Below, piece after piece: positions 11,436 through 22,532 of a stretch of DNA of 64,000 bases. Below the pieces are notes generated by a model, which was not told the DNA's origin, did not search any database, and worked only from the letters and a program-made list of their open reading frames with translations. Origin of the DNA: Mytilus edulis. Its lineage: Eukaryota > Mollusca > Bivalvia > Mytilida > Mytilidae. Numbering within the stretch: position 1 is the first letter of the stretch; each line of letters opens with the position of its first letter. Both the position numbers and the translations under genes were made by a program. The stretch lies in assembly GCF_963676685.1 (NCBI RefSeq), contig NC_092349.1, positions 36,252,293 to 36,316,292 of the forward strand, read 5' to 3'.

Positions 11436-12227
11436 GTGATTAGATTATTATCAGCTTACTTTATTGGTACAAGTAGTGAATGAGCTATTAATTATTGCAT
11501 AGCATTCCTTGAACTATTATCTAGTTCGAATACGAATTTGTTTATTATAGTGACATTGTGTATATATACAGTATAATAATAATATTTGGCAATACAATGT
11601 TTGTACACCCGGCCCATTGGACCTATAAGTCACTTAAAAAATATAAATCTTTAAATCATTTCATAGAAGAAAATTGTCTGCGTTTTGTAAATGCTTGTAA
11701 AATATATTTAGCTGTTCTTCTTGGAAAATAAATCAAAAAATGTATTAATTGTTCACAGTGTGGCAGTGATAAACATGTGTCTTTGTTTGATATGGTTGAG
11801 TAAAGTTCATTTTGAAGTTCATCATATAAATCACAGTTAATAAGGAAATGAATTTCACTTTCAATTTCATTTTACAAAGTCTGCTGTCCTCAGGTTCGCC
11901 ACTAAACCATCCTGTTTTAATTCTTAGAGGTAGAATGTCATATCTAAATTGAGCCAACATCGACCGTTCTTTGTATTGTAGGTTAAGGTTCACGTACGCT
12001 TCAGCAGAGACATTATTTTTTAAAATTTTGTATGTTCTAGTCTTGTGTGATAAGTCAATAAGACAACGACTCACAGTACATAAAATGAGTATAATTTTGT
12101 TTTTCTATTTTGTAGATGTTTTGCCGAGCGAGTATTCGAGTATCGGTCGATAAACCCAACGAGTACTTGATAAGTAAATCTTTACCGAGTTTACATCCCT
12201 ATAACTACATCATATGTATGTTCCATT
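11436..12227. other. no gene seen
   Basis: Two short overlapping frames on opposite strands (11745-12153) have no recognisable domain. The rest is AT-rich. Confidence 0.35.
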
Positions 12228-12500
12228 ATAATACGTTATTCTGATTGGCTGCAATGCAATCTCGCGTTATTCCTTAATCAACTTCATTACACAATAAAAT
12301 TTATCATTCATGATGACACGAGGTCCCACAATAAAGTGCAGAGGTAGATTAAATAAAAAGTTGATAAAAATCATGATCCTAGTTAAAAAACGATCTAGAG
12401 TTAGATGCAGTACCGCGCACAGTACAACATTATCTACCTCAGTTACATGGGTAAGTTTTTCTTCTAATGCCAAAAATAAGTATTGTTCCTGACGCCAAGA
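12228..12500 (-). repeat. dispersed repeat, second copy at 22735-22856
   Basis: The reverse complement of 12234-12335 matches 22735-22856. Both share GGGACCTCGT-TCATCATGAA, TGATAA-TTT, ATTGTGTAATGAA and CCAATCA-AATAACGT. Frames on both strands in this stretch are repeat-derived. Confidence 0.55.
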
Positions 12501-13083
12501 AAAGAGTAGGTCCGGTAAGGATCGATTTTGGCCTCAAATTTCAGGTTCATCTGACGAAAGATTTTGACCACTTTTTAAACACTTAAGTGTCTATTTCATT
12601 TGAATCAACTAGTTTATGTGAAAGATTTCAACTGATTTAGTCATTAAAAACGATCCGATTCAAGCTCAAATATGAAAAATCTACCAAATATGCCGAAAAA
12701 TGTCACTTTTCATATGGTTTTTGTCAAAAATGAAAGTGGCCGCATCCGTGTTCATCCTCAACCTTTATATATGTTATGTATTATCATAAATTACAACTTA
12801 CATTTCAATATAAAGGATGAACACGAATGCGGCCACTTTGGTTTTACACGAAAACCGTCTAAAATTTAACCAAAATGCTAGAATTGTGAAGATTTCAGTA
12901 ATTTAGCATGACTTTATGGTGCTAGTACCCGATATATGTGCATTGTTAGGTCAAAAACAGCCCATATTTATGTAACAGAAGCATTCTACTGTCCAATAAA
13001 TAACTAAAAGTTTACATTTTAACAACTTTGTAAAACTGCTATATTTTGGGGCCAAAAAGGGGTCTTACTGGACCTACTCCTTT
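12501..13083 (+). mobile_element. 583-bp palindromic MITE, copy 1
   Basis: The termini are inverted repeats: AAAGAGTAGGTCCGGTAAGG at the left and CTTACTGGACCTACTCCTTT at the right. A second nested inverted repeat sits inside: 12733-12757 pairs with 12815-12839 (25 bp, one mismatch) around a 57-base loop. A copy of exactly the same length lies inverted at 28216-28798. No coding capacity; a non-autonomous DNA transposon is the likely class. A target duplication is not evident. Confidence 0.7.
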
Positions 13084-13093
13084 ATAATCCAAA

Positions 13094-13753
13094 CCCAGAA
13101 GTGTCCAAGTTAATAGCATGACTGCTATCAACCGAAATTTCAGAGATAAAGGTTATTCACGAGACACTAGAAAGCTACTCGGGGCATCCTGGAGAGCTGG
13201 TACAAAACAAGATTACACAAGCAAATTCGAAAAGTTTAATTGCTGGTGTAGTGACAGGAAAAAAGATCCCTATATAGCAAATCTAGCAGATTGTTCAGAT
13301 TTTTTTACATCTTTATATACATCAGGTTTACAATATCTCACTATTGCGGGATATAGATCAATGCTTTCATCACTTCTATCACATATTGACAATATACCCA
13401 TTGGTCAACATCCTTACATTAATAGATTGTTAAAAGGGGTATTCAATTCAAAACCACGAAAAGTGAAATTAGAACCTGAATGGGATTTGCATAAAGTTCT
13501 TGACATGTTACATAAATCACCTTTTGAACCTTTACGTAAAGCTGAGATTAAATTTGTAACTTATAAAGTTATTTTTCTTACAGCAATCACGACGTTCAGG
13601 AGATGCTCAGACCTTCAAGCGCTAAGGATTGGAAAGGGATTTGTCACTGTTCAAAATAGAGGTATCACTTTTTTTAAGACCTGGATTGTCTTAACAGGAC
13701 AGACAAAATCATTATGGTCCAAAAATGGACAAATATTTGCATTGAACCTTTGA
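13094..13753 (+). pseudogene. tyrosine recombinase fragment (DIRS/Ngaro or Crypton type)
   Basis: The frame has the SAM-like N-terminal domain of eukaryotic transposon tyrosine recombinases (SWRAGTKQDYTSKFEKF, FFTSLYTSGL, GYRSMLSSLL, NRLLKGVFNSKP). The start of the catalytic domain follows, with TTFRRCSDLQAL, where the first catalytic arginine is expected. After GITF a frameshift in a T run (about 13669-13677) breaks the frame; the next frame carries a plausible continuation that soon meets a stop. The remaining His, Arg and Tyr catalytic region is missing or unrecognisable. This is therefore a dead 5' fragment. It abuts the palindromic MITE on its left, so its upstream part may have been displaced. 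Such recombinases integrate circular cDNA or DNA of DIRS or Crypton elements. Confidence 0.75.
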
Positions 13754-13839
13754 CAAAAGTATAAAAAAAAAAACTTGAACCACCAACTTTATTGGAAAAT
13801 TTTCAAAGATGTAGTAGTTTGATCAATACTTATTTTAAT

Positions 13840-13905
13840 TATCTCTTGTAAACGAAACGTTCGTCTGGTGTAAATATAATAATTCAGTCCTGGAATCTAT
13901 GATGA
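13840..13905 (+). repeat. fragment of the GACGAAACG/CGTCTGG repeat family
   Basis: It contains GTAAACGAAACGTTCGTCTGG followed by a TCCTGGAATCTATGATGAG tail. It is related to the array at 14340-15885 and to the copies at 18.5, 40.1, 59.3 and 60.2 kb. Confidence 0.5.
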
Positions 13906-14335
13906 GATTATGTGATAATTGAGAAGCTTGATATTTCCTTAAGCGATCAAAGGGCAGACAAAATCCGAAGGCCACCAATTGGTCTTTTACACATTGCAGA
14001 GTTACCTCCATGTATTTTTATTTACCATCTCATGATGAAAAGTCTTACAAATAAAACTTATTTTTCCTCAAAGTTTGTTTTCTACTCTTATACAATTGTG
14101 GAAAAAGACATCAGATCTACCTTAACATGCACAAATTGACATAAACATCCTTCTTACTTTGATTTCATTTATCAAATGAAAACAGCACATGCTTTTCTTA
14201 ATTTACCTACACCAGGAACGTTGAAAGCAAATAATGTAAAACAGCTGATTGAAAGTGTTAAAATCTTAATTTCTTTATGATTTTAAAATGTATGTACGGA
14301 CAGTTCTTGAAGATGTGTTATAAATTATGTAACTA
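13906..14335. other. no gene seen
   Basis: A 75-codon frame (13912-14139) is not recognisable. It may be remnant recombinase-element sequence. Confidence 0.3.
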
Positions 14336-15885
14336 CCGCATTGCTGTTCAACTTTATATTTGTTTGGCTTTCTAACCGTTTTGATCTGAGCGTCACTGAT
14401 GAGTCTTCTGTAGACGAAACGCGCGTCTGGCGTATCAAATCATAAGCCTGTGGTACCTTTGATAACTATTTACACCACGATGCCACTGCTGGTGGACTTA
14501 TGGTCCCCGAGGGTATCACCCTCACAGTAGTCAGCACTTTGGTGTTGACATGAATATCAAATACATGGTAATTTTTTATAAGTGACTGTTTACAAAAGTA
14601 TAAATTATTCGAAATATTATCGATTTTCTTATCCTAGGCATAGATTACCATAGCTGTATTTGGCAGAACTTTTTGGAATTTTGGGTCCTCAATGCTTTTC
14701 AACTTATTACTTGTTTGGCTTTCTTACCATTTTGACCCGAGCGTCATTGGTGAATCTTATGTAGACGAAACGCTCGTCTGGCGTATTATATTGTAATCCT
14801 GGTACCTTTGATAACTATTAACACAATTGGGTCGACTCCACTACTGCTAGACGTTTCGTCCCCGAGAGTTTCACCGGGCAAGTAGTTAGCGCTTTGGTGT
14901 TGATATGAATATCAATTATATGGTCATTTTTGTTAATTTACTGTTTGAAAAAGGATAAAATATTCGAAATACTATCGCTTTTCTTATACAGGCATAGATT
15001 ACCTTAGCCGTGTATGGCACAACTTTTTAATATTTTGGGTCCTCAATGCTTTTCAACTTATTACTTGTTTGGCTTTTTACCATTTTGACCCGAGCGTCAT
15101 TGGTGAGTCTTATGTAGACGAAACGGACGTCTGGCGTATTATATTGTAATCCTGGTACCTTTGATAACTATTAACACAATGGGGTCGTTTCCACTGCTGG
15201 TGGACGTTTCGTCTCCGAGAGTTTCACCGGCAAGTAGTTAGCGCTTTGGTGTTGATATGAATATCAATTATATGGTCATTTTTGTTAATTTACTGTTTGA
15301 AAAAGGATAAAATATTCGAAATACTATCGCTTTTCTTATCCAGGCATAGATTACCTTAGCCGTATATGGCACAACTTTTTAATATTTTGGGTCCTCAATG
15401 CTTTTCAACTTATTACTTGTTTGGCTTTTTACGATTTTGACCCGAGCGTCATTGGTGAGTCTTATGTAGACGAAACGGACGTCTGGCGTATTATATTGTA
15501 ATCCTGGTACCTTTGATAACTATTAACACAATGGGGCCGTTTCCACTGCTGGTGGACGTTTCGTCTCCGAGAGTTTCACCGGCAAGTAGTTAGCGCTTTG
15601 GTGTTGATATGAATATCAATTATATGGTCATTTTTGTTAATTTACTGTTTGAAAAAGGATAAAATATTCGAAATACTATCGCTTTTCTTATCCAGGCATA
15701 GATTACCTTAGCCGTATATGGCACAACTTTTTAATATTTTGGGTCCTCAATGCTTTTCAACTTTATACTTGTTTGGCTTTCTAATCATTTTGATCTGAGC
15801 CACGTCACTGATGAGTCTTATGTAGACGAAACGCGAGTCTGGCCATTTAAATTATAAGCCCGGTACCTTTGATAACTATTTACTT
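14336..15885 (+). repeat. tandem array of ~352-bp units, about 4.4 copies
   Basis: The anchor TTGTTTGGC occurs with its GGC at 14366, 14717, 15071, 15423 and 15775, giving spacings of 351, 354, 352 and 352. Each unit holds a CpG-bearing palindrome-like GTAGACGAAACG...CGTCTGG core and a GGTACCTTTGATAACTATT segment. It also holds a GATATGAATATCAATTATAT block and a CAGGCATAGATTACCTTAGC block. Units at 15071 and 15423 are nearly identical (I noticed two or three differences), so they expanded recently. The outer units are more diverged and resemble single dispersed copies elsewhere in the window. Confidence 0.85.
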
Positions 15886-16301
15886 ACTTCTGAGCTAATG
15901 ATACCTTCAATGAATTACAGTCCACCAGCAGAGGTAGCGAATCAGTTGGTTAAAAATAAAACAATACGTTGTTTTGTGAATTTCATGCACGTTTATTGAT
16001 TTACCTTCAGGTACACTCATACATGTTTGAAGATAAATCTATTACAAGACATAGGCTTGCATTTTCTTAAATATTTTTGGAAACGACAGCTAGCAACTCT
16101 CTTCTTAAACGTGTAGGATAAACGCCAAAGGGGTAACAACCGAACGAAAAGTACGAAATGACATACCGAGGGCAAGATAATCTACAACAGTTACTTTTAA
16201 CATGTATCAATATTGTGTGTCGAGCTTAAAACCGTTATGAGTCTATACAATTTGTGAATTATTCAAACAAGAACAATCGAAGATTTCACAAATTGTTTTA
16301 G
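15886..16301. other. no gene seen
   Basis: AT-rich flank between the tandem array and the unidentified gene. More 5' exons of that gene may lie here, but I could not identify any. Confidence 0.3.
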
Positions 16302-17744
16302 AAGAAGGAAAAGATGCCGTTTGTCGTCTCTATAAAAAATCGAAGGTTAACTGGAAAGAAATTAACACATTATTACAATTCGTTAAAAATACAATTACAA
16401 AATCAATGTAAGTATTTAACGAACCAGTAGTGCATTTATTTTATGAATGAAAAGACTCTATTTAAACGCAGTGAGTTGAACAGACATGGTTTAATTTCAT
16501 ATCTTTCTACATGTACATACCTCAATTGAGAAATAGTGGCTTTATAATTTTTTTCTAATGCACACAATTATAATCACGGATATTTCTACAGTGTACACTA
16601 TAAGAATTTTTTTACAATGATCATAGACTACATTTTTAACATCATTGATTTTGTTTTGATTTTAGTCTGAAATATGGATAGTTTAAAATTTATGAGGCTT
16701 GCTATTCTTGTTATTGGTGGAATGTTACTAGTGGTTTCAGCATTCGCATTAAAAACATATTTATGGAATCCAACAACTCAAAATAATTTGAAGTTATGTG
16801 CCATATTAATGGTTTTAATCTTTATAAAGTACTTATTGAATTGCATAGATATTTCGATCAATGTGAAAAAATGTCATAATCGATTATAAGAAAAGGATTT
16901 GGTGAACTTTTGGAAAAGAGAAGTCATACTAATAGATTTTCTTCAATATGAACTTTTAGTTTTCTATGAATACCATGGGCTAATTTTTAAAATTTTATTC
17001 ATCAGAGGTCCTCACAACGACGTTCCCTGCAATGTCGTGGTAGACTTTTTGTAGACGATATGGTTGAACATGTTACAAAATTAACAAATCTTCAACTTCA
17101 CGATATTCATTCAAACTTTCAAGGTATTAGATTTGTGGAATGGCGTTTAAGGAAAGGATTATCGTCAACGTTTTACAGGTAATATGAAATGAAATAGAAT
17201 AACAGATAGCATTTGTAACGATTTAAAAAAAAAACAGTAACCATATTTACCTCACAGAGTACTATGTGCACGCCAAATACAAATACTGCGTTCGTCTCAA
17301 TTAACAGGTAATTTAAACGTTTAAATTAACATTATGTCCTGAATACGAAATTACTTGTTTTCTGATATTTGGTAATGTTGTTGTCTTTTTGATACTTTCC
17401 CCATTTTTATACTTAATTTCATCGTATACGAATGCCATACAATATTTAAGAAATAATTGATGCAAGCTATACTTTATTGTAGTTTTAACATGGGTAGGCA
17501 TTATATTCGTGATTATTTTTGCCCGAGCGAAAGTGAGGGTTAAAATGACACGAATATAATGCATTCCTATGTTAAAACTACAATAAAGTATAGCTTGCAT
17601 CAATTATTTCGGTTCTGATTAGGACAATTAAGGTTATTTCTATGTCCGATGTGTATAAGGGTAAAGCGATTGTGTAAGCTCTTCCATGAACCTCCATTTT
17701 TTGTTTGTAAAGAAGCAAACGGCTGGCACTATGATTTTTCATAG
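16302..17744 (+). CDS. unidentified gene, four phase-consistent exons
   Basis: Exon A 16302-16407 (acceptor AATTGTTTTAG, donor AAT/GTAAGT), exon B 17008-17178 (acceptor TTCATCAGAG, donor ACAG/GTAATA), exon C 17258-17307 (acceptor TTACCTCACAG, donor ACAG/GTAATT) and exon D from 17623 (acceptor GGTTCTGATTAG). The phases (in 1, then junctions 2, 2 and 1) agree at each junction, which random frames rarely do. The product so far is about 150 residues and basic. It includes GRLFVDDMVEHVTKLTNLQL, FVEWRLRKGL, and a cysteine-bearing C-terminal part (CPMC, FHEPPFFVCKEANGWHYDF). I do not recognise the family. Exon D hits a stop at 17742-17744, but a shifted frame stays open to a donor at 17788, so a frameshift may have damaged it. 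Upstream exons are missing from my model. Confidence 0.45.
16674..16889 (+). CDS. small ORF, possible two-pass membrane peptide
   Basis: A 71-codon ATG-initiated frame with two hydrophobic helices (residues ~8-26 and ~42-60). It lies between exons A and B of the unidentified gene, after an acceptor-like TTTGATTTTAG, but is not in phase with either exon. It could be an unrelated nested gene, an alternative exon or chance. No function is proposed. Confidence 0.22.
   Translation: MDSLKFMRLAILVIGGMLLVVSAFALKTYLWNPTTQNNLKLCAILMVLIFIKYLLNCIDISINVKKCHNRL
17451..17609. mobile_element. foldback element, 61-bp arms, 37-base loop
   Basis: Arm 17451-17511 pairs with 17549-17609, 58 of 61 positions by my reading. 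The loop contains GCCCGAGCGAAAGTGAGGGT. It lies in the intron between exons C and D of the unidentified gene. It ends 12 bases before the exon D acceptor AG, so it borders the polypyrimidine tract. Frames on both strands here are shadows of the palindrome. Confidence 0.85.
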
Positions 17745-17819
17745 GGAGGAGTTTTTGGACACCCAGCATGAACGGTTGTCATATCTAGGTAAATTTGTCA
17801 ATTTCGGAATGCAACACTT

Positions 17820-18030
17820 TACAGTCATAATAAATGTAGTAGTAACAACATGTGCACCATTTAAGAGTTTGGAAGTGTTTTAAGTTAATGAAAAATATTA
17901 AATGCATGCCAATTTGATAAAATTCATTATTCTGCAATAGTCAATATACGCACGTGCAAAAAACAATATTCGAGTTAGAGCAGGGGTTTATTCATCAAGC
18001 GAAAGAAGCATGTCATATTAGAATCCCAAA
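17820..18030 (+). repeat. segment duplicated from or to 8376-8600
   Basis: It shares the AAATGCATGCCAATTTGATA block and surrounding sequence with 8376-8600. Confidence 0.5.
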
Positions 18031-18460
18031 TTGTGTAAGGAAGCATTTAACATACAAAACTGATGATCCCTTTAACGTATCAAATTGTTTTATGTTCAAA
18101 ATTTTAAGGTGACAAAATGGATTTGTACGCGAGGAGGACTTCGTCTGTATTAAGACCTCACATTTATGATACTTAATGTAATAAAAAACTGAGATAAAGT
18201 ACACAACAAAACTTTATTGACCATATTCTCTTTTCACTATACATATACTATTAATACTAGTTTTCCCGTATTATTCTAGCGCTAAAGAAATATGGCGCAA
18301 AAGAAAGAATATATTTTGACTTATACTCATAGCACCTGTTAACAGTCATGTTATATTCCTGTCATATATTTCGATTTTTAATTGACAATATATGATCGTG
18401 TCATTCATTGAGAACATATGTTTAACTACCTGTTTACAAAACTTTGTATTTTTCGAAAAA
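18031..18460. other. no gene seen
   Basis: AT-rich sequence with short chance frames only. Confidence 0.35.
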
Positions 18461-18469
18461 CTAAGGATT

Positions 18470-18668
18470 TTCTGATCCCAGGAATAGAATACCTCAGACG
18501 TATTTGGCACAACTTTTAGGAATTTTGGATCCTCAATGCTCTTCAACTTTGTTCTCGTTTGGCTTTATAAATATTTTGATATGAACGTCACTGATGAGTC
18601 TTATGCAGACGAAACGCGCGTCTGGCGAACTAAATTATAATCCTGTAACTTTGATAACTAATTGTACC
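18470..18668 (+). repeat. single copy of the GACGAAACGCGCGTCTGG repeat
   Basis: It carries the same order of blocks as the 14.3-15.9 kb array: CAGGAATAGAATACCTCAGA, CTCAATGCTCTTCAACTT, GACGAAACGCGCGTCTGG and TTTGATAACTA. Confidence 0.7.
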
Positions 18669-18797
18669 ACTTTCAAAACGTTATACCGCAGCATATACTG
18701 AAATAGAAAACATGTCAGACACCTGATTGAACATTATCATTAGTGGGGATTTTTCTCAAATGAGCATTCGTTTTTTATCAATTAGCAGGTATCTATA

Positions 18798-19022
18798 AGG
18801 GACGACATCAAAAGTTCAATGAAGGATAAAAAACTTAATTCACATAGTTTTTTCACTGACCCCCCACACCCCTCTTAACTTATTTGGGTAAAATTGATTG
18901 ACCCATATGGATATATGTAAAAATCAATGTCGGATAACCACATCTTGCAGCAGTTCAACTCCCACCCCCAAACTATTTGAATTAAGTTTTATATCTGACA
19001 TTGATCTTTTGATGTCGTCCCT
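18798..19022. mobile_element. ~225-bp MITE with AGGGACGACATCAAAAG termini
   Basis: The left end AGGGACGACATCAAAAGTTC pairs with the right end CTTTTGATGTCGTCCCT. Internal AAAACTTAATTCA pairs with TGAATTAAGTTTT. Non-coding. It overlaps the 3' flank of the minus-strand membrane gene. Confidence 0.6.
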
Positions 19023-19143
19023 AAAGTTTTTAACATAACTCAATGGTAGAGTTTGGTTACATCTGCTCATACAGTCTTTTATAAATATCTGTTTATGACA
19101 CAAACACGCAATAAATAACAACAAATTATTGATTGTTGCTTGT

Positions 19144-20741
19144 TTAACGTCCAGTTTCAACTAGTATATGCACACTTATGATGGGGTAAAGAAAAGTATT
19201 ATGGATTCTTAAAATGCTTTGTAGATGGTCGACAACGCAGAGAGTTATTGCAAGTATCATAAACGTGATTACTTTACTTGTTAAAATTCTACGTGTAAAA
19301 AAATAAGATCCGCCCACTAGGAAAAAAAACAAGATATAACCTGTCACTGCAAAGAACAAAGTTTAGCAACTGTTTTTCATTGCATTTATTGTCTACGCTA
19401 GTCTACGTAAGAACAACTATTTAAAAGTTGCATGTAGAGCTAATTGCAATAATCAGCTTTTAAATGTAAGATATAAATTTACATTATATTCTTTTTAAAA
19501 ATACATCCGATAAGCAAGGTGAAAGGGTTATTCAAATTTTAGTAGTAGAGAGGATCCCACACTTATAGATAAAGGATGTTTTTATCCATTTAAATCAATG
19601 ATTTTTTTTTTATTAATAATTGACTATTTATTATAAATTGCAGGAGAAGAAGTTAATGTGTGCTAGAAGTATTTTTTTAATACAGTTTTAGAATCAAATT
19701 AAGATCAGATGTCAACTGGAACATATTTGTTGGTGCATGCCGATAAAATCTTTATAAAGCATCATATTATATCGGTAATGCCTCCTTTGCGACAAAGTTT
19801 GGAAAGATAAACTTTAGCTTACTTTCGACAAAGACTTTGGCATCAATGATAATTGTACTGTGCAAATATCTCTGTTTTACGAAAATGGGAGAAATTATAT
19901 TTGGTGTGCAGATATTATTTCCTTTGCACGCCTTATTTCATAATGCTTTAAATTTCAAATTGTTGTAAATTTTTCATGTTTGAGTTTGTGAAAAGGTCAG
20001 TTAAGCGGAATCAAAAATGATTTGGCAATTATATTAAGTATCTTTTTTTGCTTGCAATAAATAACCCTTTCAGTGGTTACTTTAATAATATCTGAATATA
20101 TTTTTTTTCAAATTAGATCTATTTTACATTTTGATTTTGATTTTTAGTACTAAGAATACACGATCTTTATTTACCACTTTTTATGCTGATCAATACTGGA
20201 GGCCCAACACGTGCAGAATTGTAAAACAAGTAATATGGAAAAGAGGGGACAGAGAATTCTGCTGAAAATGGAATATTGTGGATGCATGAAAATGAAAATA
20301 CACGTCAACCCTTAAAAATAAAACAGATCTATACGTATTTTACCTACGACTGATGCTACGTTTCTTCCATGTACCAAACAGGAGAAGATAGTACTTGCAA
20401 TGAGAAAGAAACCAAATATTTCATTATGGAAATAGCTTCATCGAGTGTGCATGACCCAAAATATAATTGGATGCTAATATATCATGTATATAGATATTTT
20501 ACAATTTATCTTACAAAATTGACAGTGTGACATTGTTTCAAAATTTGTTCTTTTAATATATCTTATTACCGGCTTTGCATATTTCTAGGATTTTGATTGG
20601 TTTACACACGTCGTTACAAAAGCCATAGCCCCTGAGTGTTGCTAACCCATATCCGCGGACGTTGCCACCCATTACATCGGGGAAATTCACGTGCGTTTTC
20701 CTTAGTTCCTTATGAAATAACGATTTCTGTAGATTATCCAT
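19144..20741 (-). CDS. unidentified two-exon gene, small membrane protein
   Basis: Exon 1 runs from ATG at 20741 to 20570 (172 nt, phase 1), ending at a CCG/GTAATA donor. It encodes a soluble, basic region (MDNLQKSLFHKELRKTHVNF, then a glycine-rich GGNVRGYGLATLRGYGF part with two cysteines). Exon 2 runs from 19346 (acceptor TTGTTCTTTGCAG) to a stop at 19144-19146. It keeps phase and encodes two hydrophobic helices (about YILFFFLVGGSYFF and ITFMILAITLCVV) and a C-terminal tail. Direct joining gives 124 residues. An extra phase-1 exon inside the 1.2-kb intron cannot be excluded. Exon 1 is less AT-rich than its surroundings, and a promoter-like region lies upstream (20856-20920). I do not recognise the family. 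Confidence 0.42.
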
Positions 20742-20855
20742 GATGTCTGTATGATAAGATACTTAATCCACTAACGGTTCTATCATTTGCACTCATTTTA
20801 GTAAATGCATCACTATTCTGCCACATTGTCAATGAATGGGACTACTGACCTAGCT

Positions 20856-20920
20856 ATGCAAATGACCCACGTTGACGTCACACCGTCTATGATGTAACTC
20901 TCACAACTTTGAGCGCCAAA
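20856..20920 (-). promoter_or_regulatory. promoter-like cluster: octamer, CRE and E2F-type sites
   Basis: Within 65 bp, 115-180 bp upstream of the minus-strand ATG at 20741, lie ATGCAAAT (20856-20863, POU octamer), TGACGTCA (20873-20880, full CRE palindrome) and GCGCCAAA (20913-20920, E2F site TTTGGCGC read on the minus strand). The local sequence is much less AT-rich than its flanks. Function is inferred from motif consensus and position. Confidence 0.5.
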
Positions 20921-20959
20921 TTCGACCCATTTCACTTTCTCTGTCTTTAGATTAGAAAC

Positions 20960-22532
20960 GTCTTATATATATATACCTGTAGGGTTCTACCAAAAGTACC
21001 CTACACCCCGTTAAGAATATTTCAAAATCCCAAATTTCAATAAAAGATAATTAAAAAAAAAAAAAAAAAAACGTTACTTTCACGTTTAACTTTTATTTGT
21101 GGTCGCATTTCTCTAAAATCGCCAGATTTAGAATAAGACGGGGGATAAATTCGTTATCTACGTTCATATCCTAAGATAAACCCTTCAGTACTCTGTACAC
21201 CCTTCGGCTGCGCCTCAGGATGTACTTGGATAATTCAGGCTGTTAAAATATCCATATAATAAACCCGTACTAAAGAATGCTCGACAACTACAGTGGCTAA
21301 TATACCATGTATAAGATCGACACAAAAATAAAGGCAACTGTAGTATACTGCTGTTCAATAGTTTTTTTACATCGCTGTAAACTAACTTTTTACATTTGCT
21401 GCTTTTCGTTTTTTTCTTTTTCTTTTCTTAATCATCAAGTTCCGTTCCTTTGTTACTCCAATGGCTATCTTATCTTTATTTTTCCGATTTCGAAAATAAT
21501 CGATACTTCAATCTATTAGTAATCACCTAATGTGACAAATGTCGAACCGAAAGATTTGCCTGATCTCTGATACTTCTTTATACAATTTATATAACCATTG
21601 AACATGTTGAAACAAATGTCAACCCTACATTCACCTGAAATTACTGTTAAGTAATGATGATTAGATCTTGTAGATCAAAACCATAGTTTTATTCATTTAA
21701 AAGAAGTTTAAACTAAAATTGATTTTCCATTACCAAACTGATCAACCTCCACAACTTATATAATAACGATTGTAGTAAAATTCATACAATATCTTAAAGT
21801 TGCTATAGTGTAAGTTCCTTACACAACATGTCGTGTGTCCTAAGCCTTTTCTTTTTTTTTCTTTATCAGGACCAAACCCAAACCTTCGAAAATGATGTAT
21901 GAATATCTGAATACGTGACGAGCTATGCTAATATATTGTCTAACAAGTTTTTGTGATTTATGATGGAAACGAACCTGACCATGTAACATTCAAATTGAAT
22001 TTCGATGTTAGCAAATTGATAAATCTCGTAAATGAAAATGAAATTACGAAATAATGATTCACTAGAGAAGCCAATTTGGTTCAATTTTGTCAAAATAACA
22101 TTTGAAACATCGTTGATGCAAGTAGTAATTCGACCTCATTGAAACTGTATCAAATTAACCCCATTACTGCGATAGGTAACGCATAACCTAGGCATGTTCA
22201 GTTATTAGAAGAAGAGGAATGTCAAAATTGAAAGTGAAACAATGGTAAACAGTTTGATTGACAACACAAAAAATTAGACTTAAACAGGTAAAAACGATGA
22301 TAAACGTATATTTTGAACCTAGAAAATCAAAAAAAGATACCTTGAAAAATCCAATTGCAGTATTTCTCTTTCTATTTATATCTATATGTATGTATTATGT
22401 TGGGTTATATGACTCAGAGGTCACCTCGATGGTTCACGAGATGGCGTCTATACTAAAACACACAAAAACTTGCATTGTTAATTGTTTATTTTTGACTCTT
22501 CATAATTTGGATATCATACCTTTTATTCAAAA
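20960..22532. other. no convincing gene; repeat fragments and a 22-base A run
   Basis: An A run sits at about 21051-21072. 21333-21360 matches a repeat fragment also seen at 23460 (AAAGGCAAC-GTAGTATAC). A 103-codon frame at 22258-22569 is unrecognised and runs into a palindromic element. Confidence 0.35.

Noticed and set aside
14336-15885. CRISPR-like array
   Set aside because: Units are ~352 bp with no short repeat/unique spacer pattern; this is a satellite-type array in a eukaryotic genome.
17313-17769. Minus-strand frames at 17.3-17.8 kb
   Set aside because: They read through the 61-bp hairpin and are antisense to the better-supported exon D.
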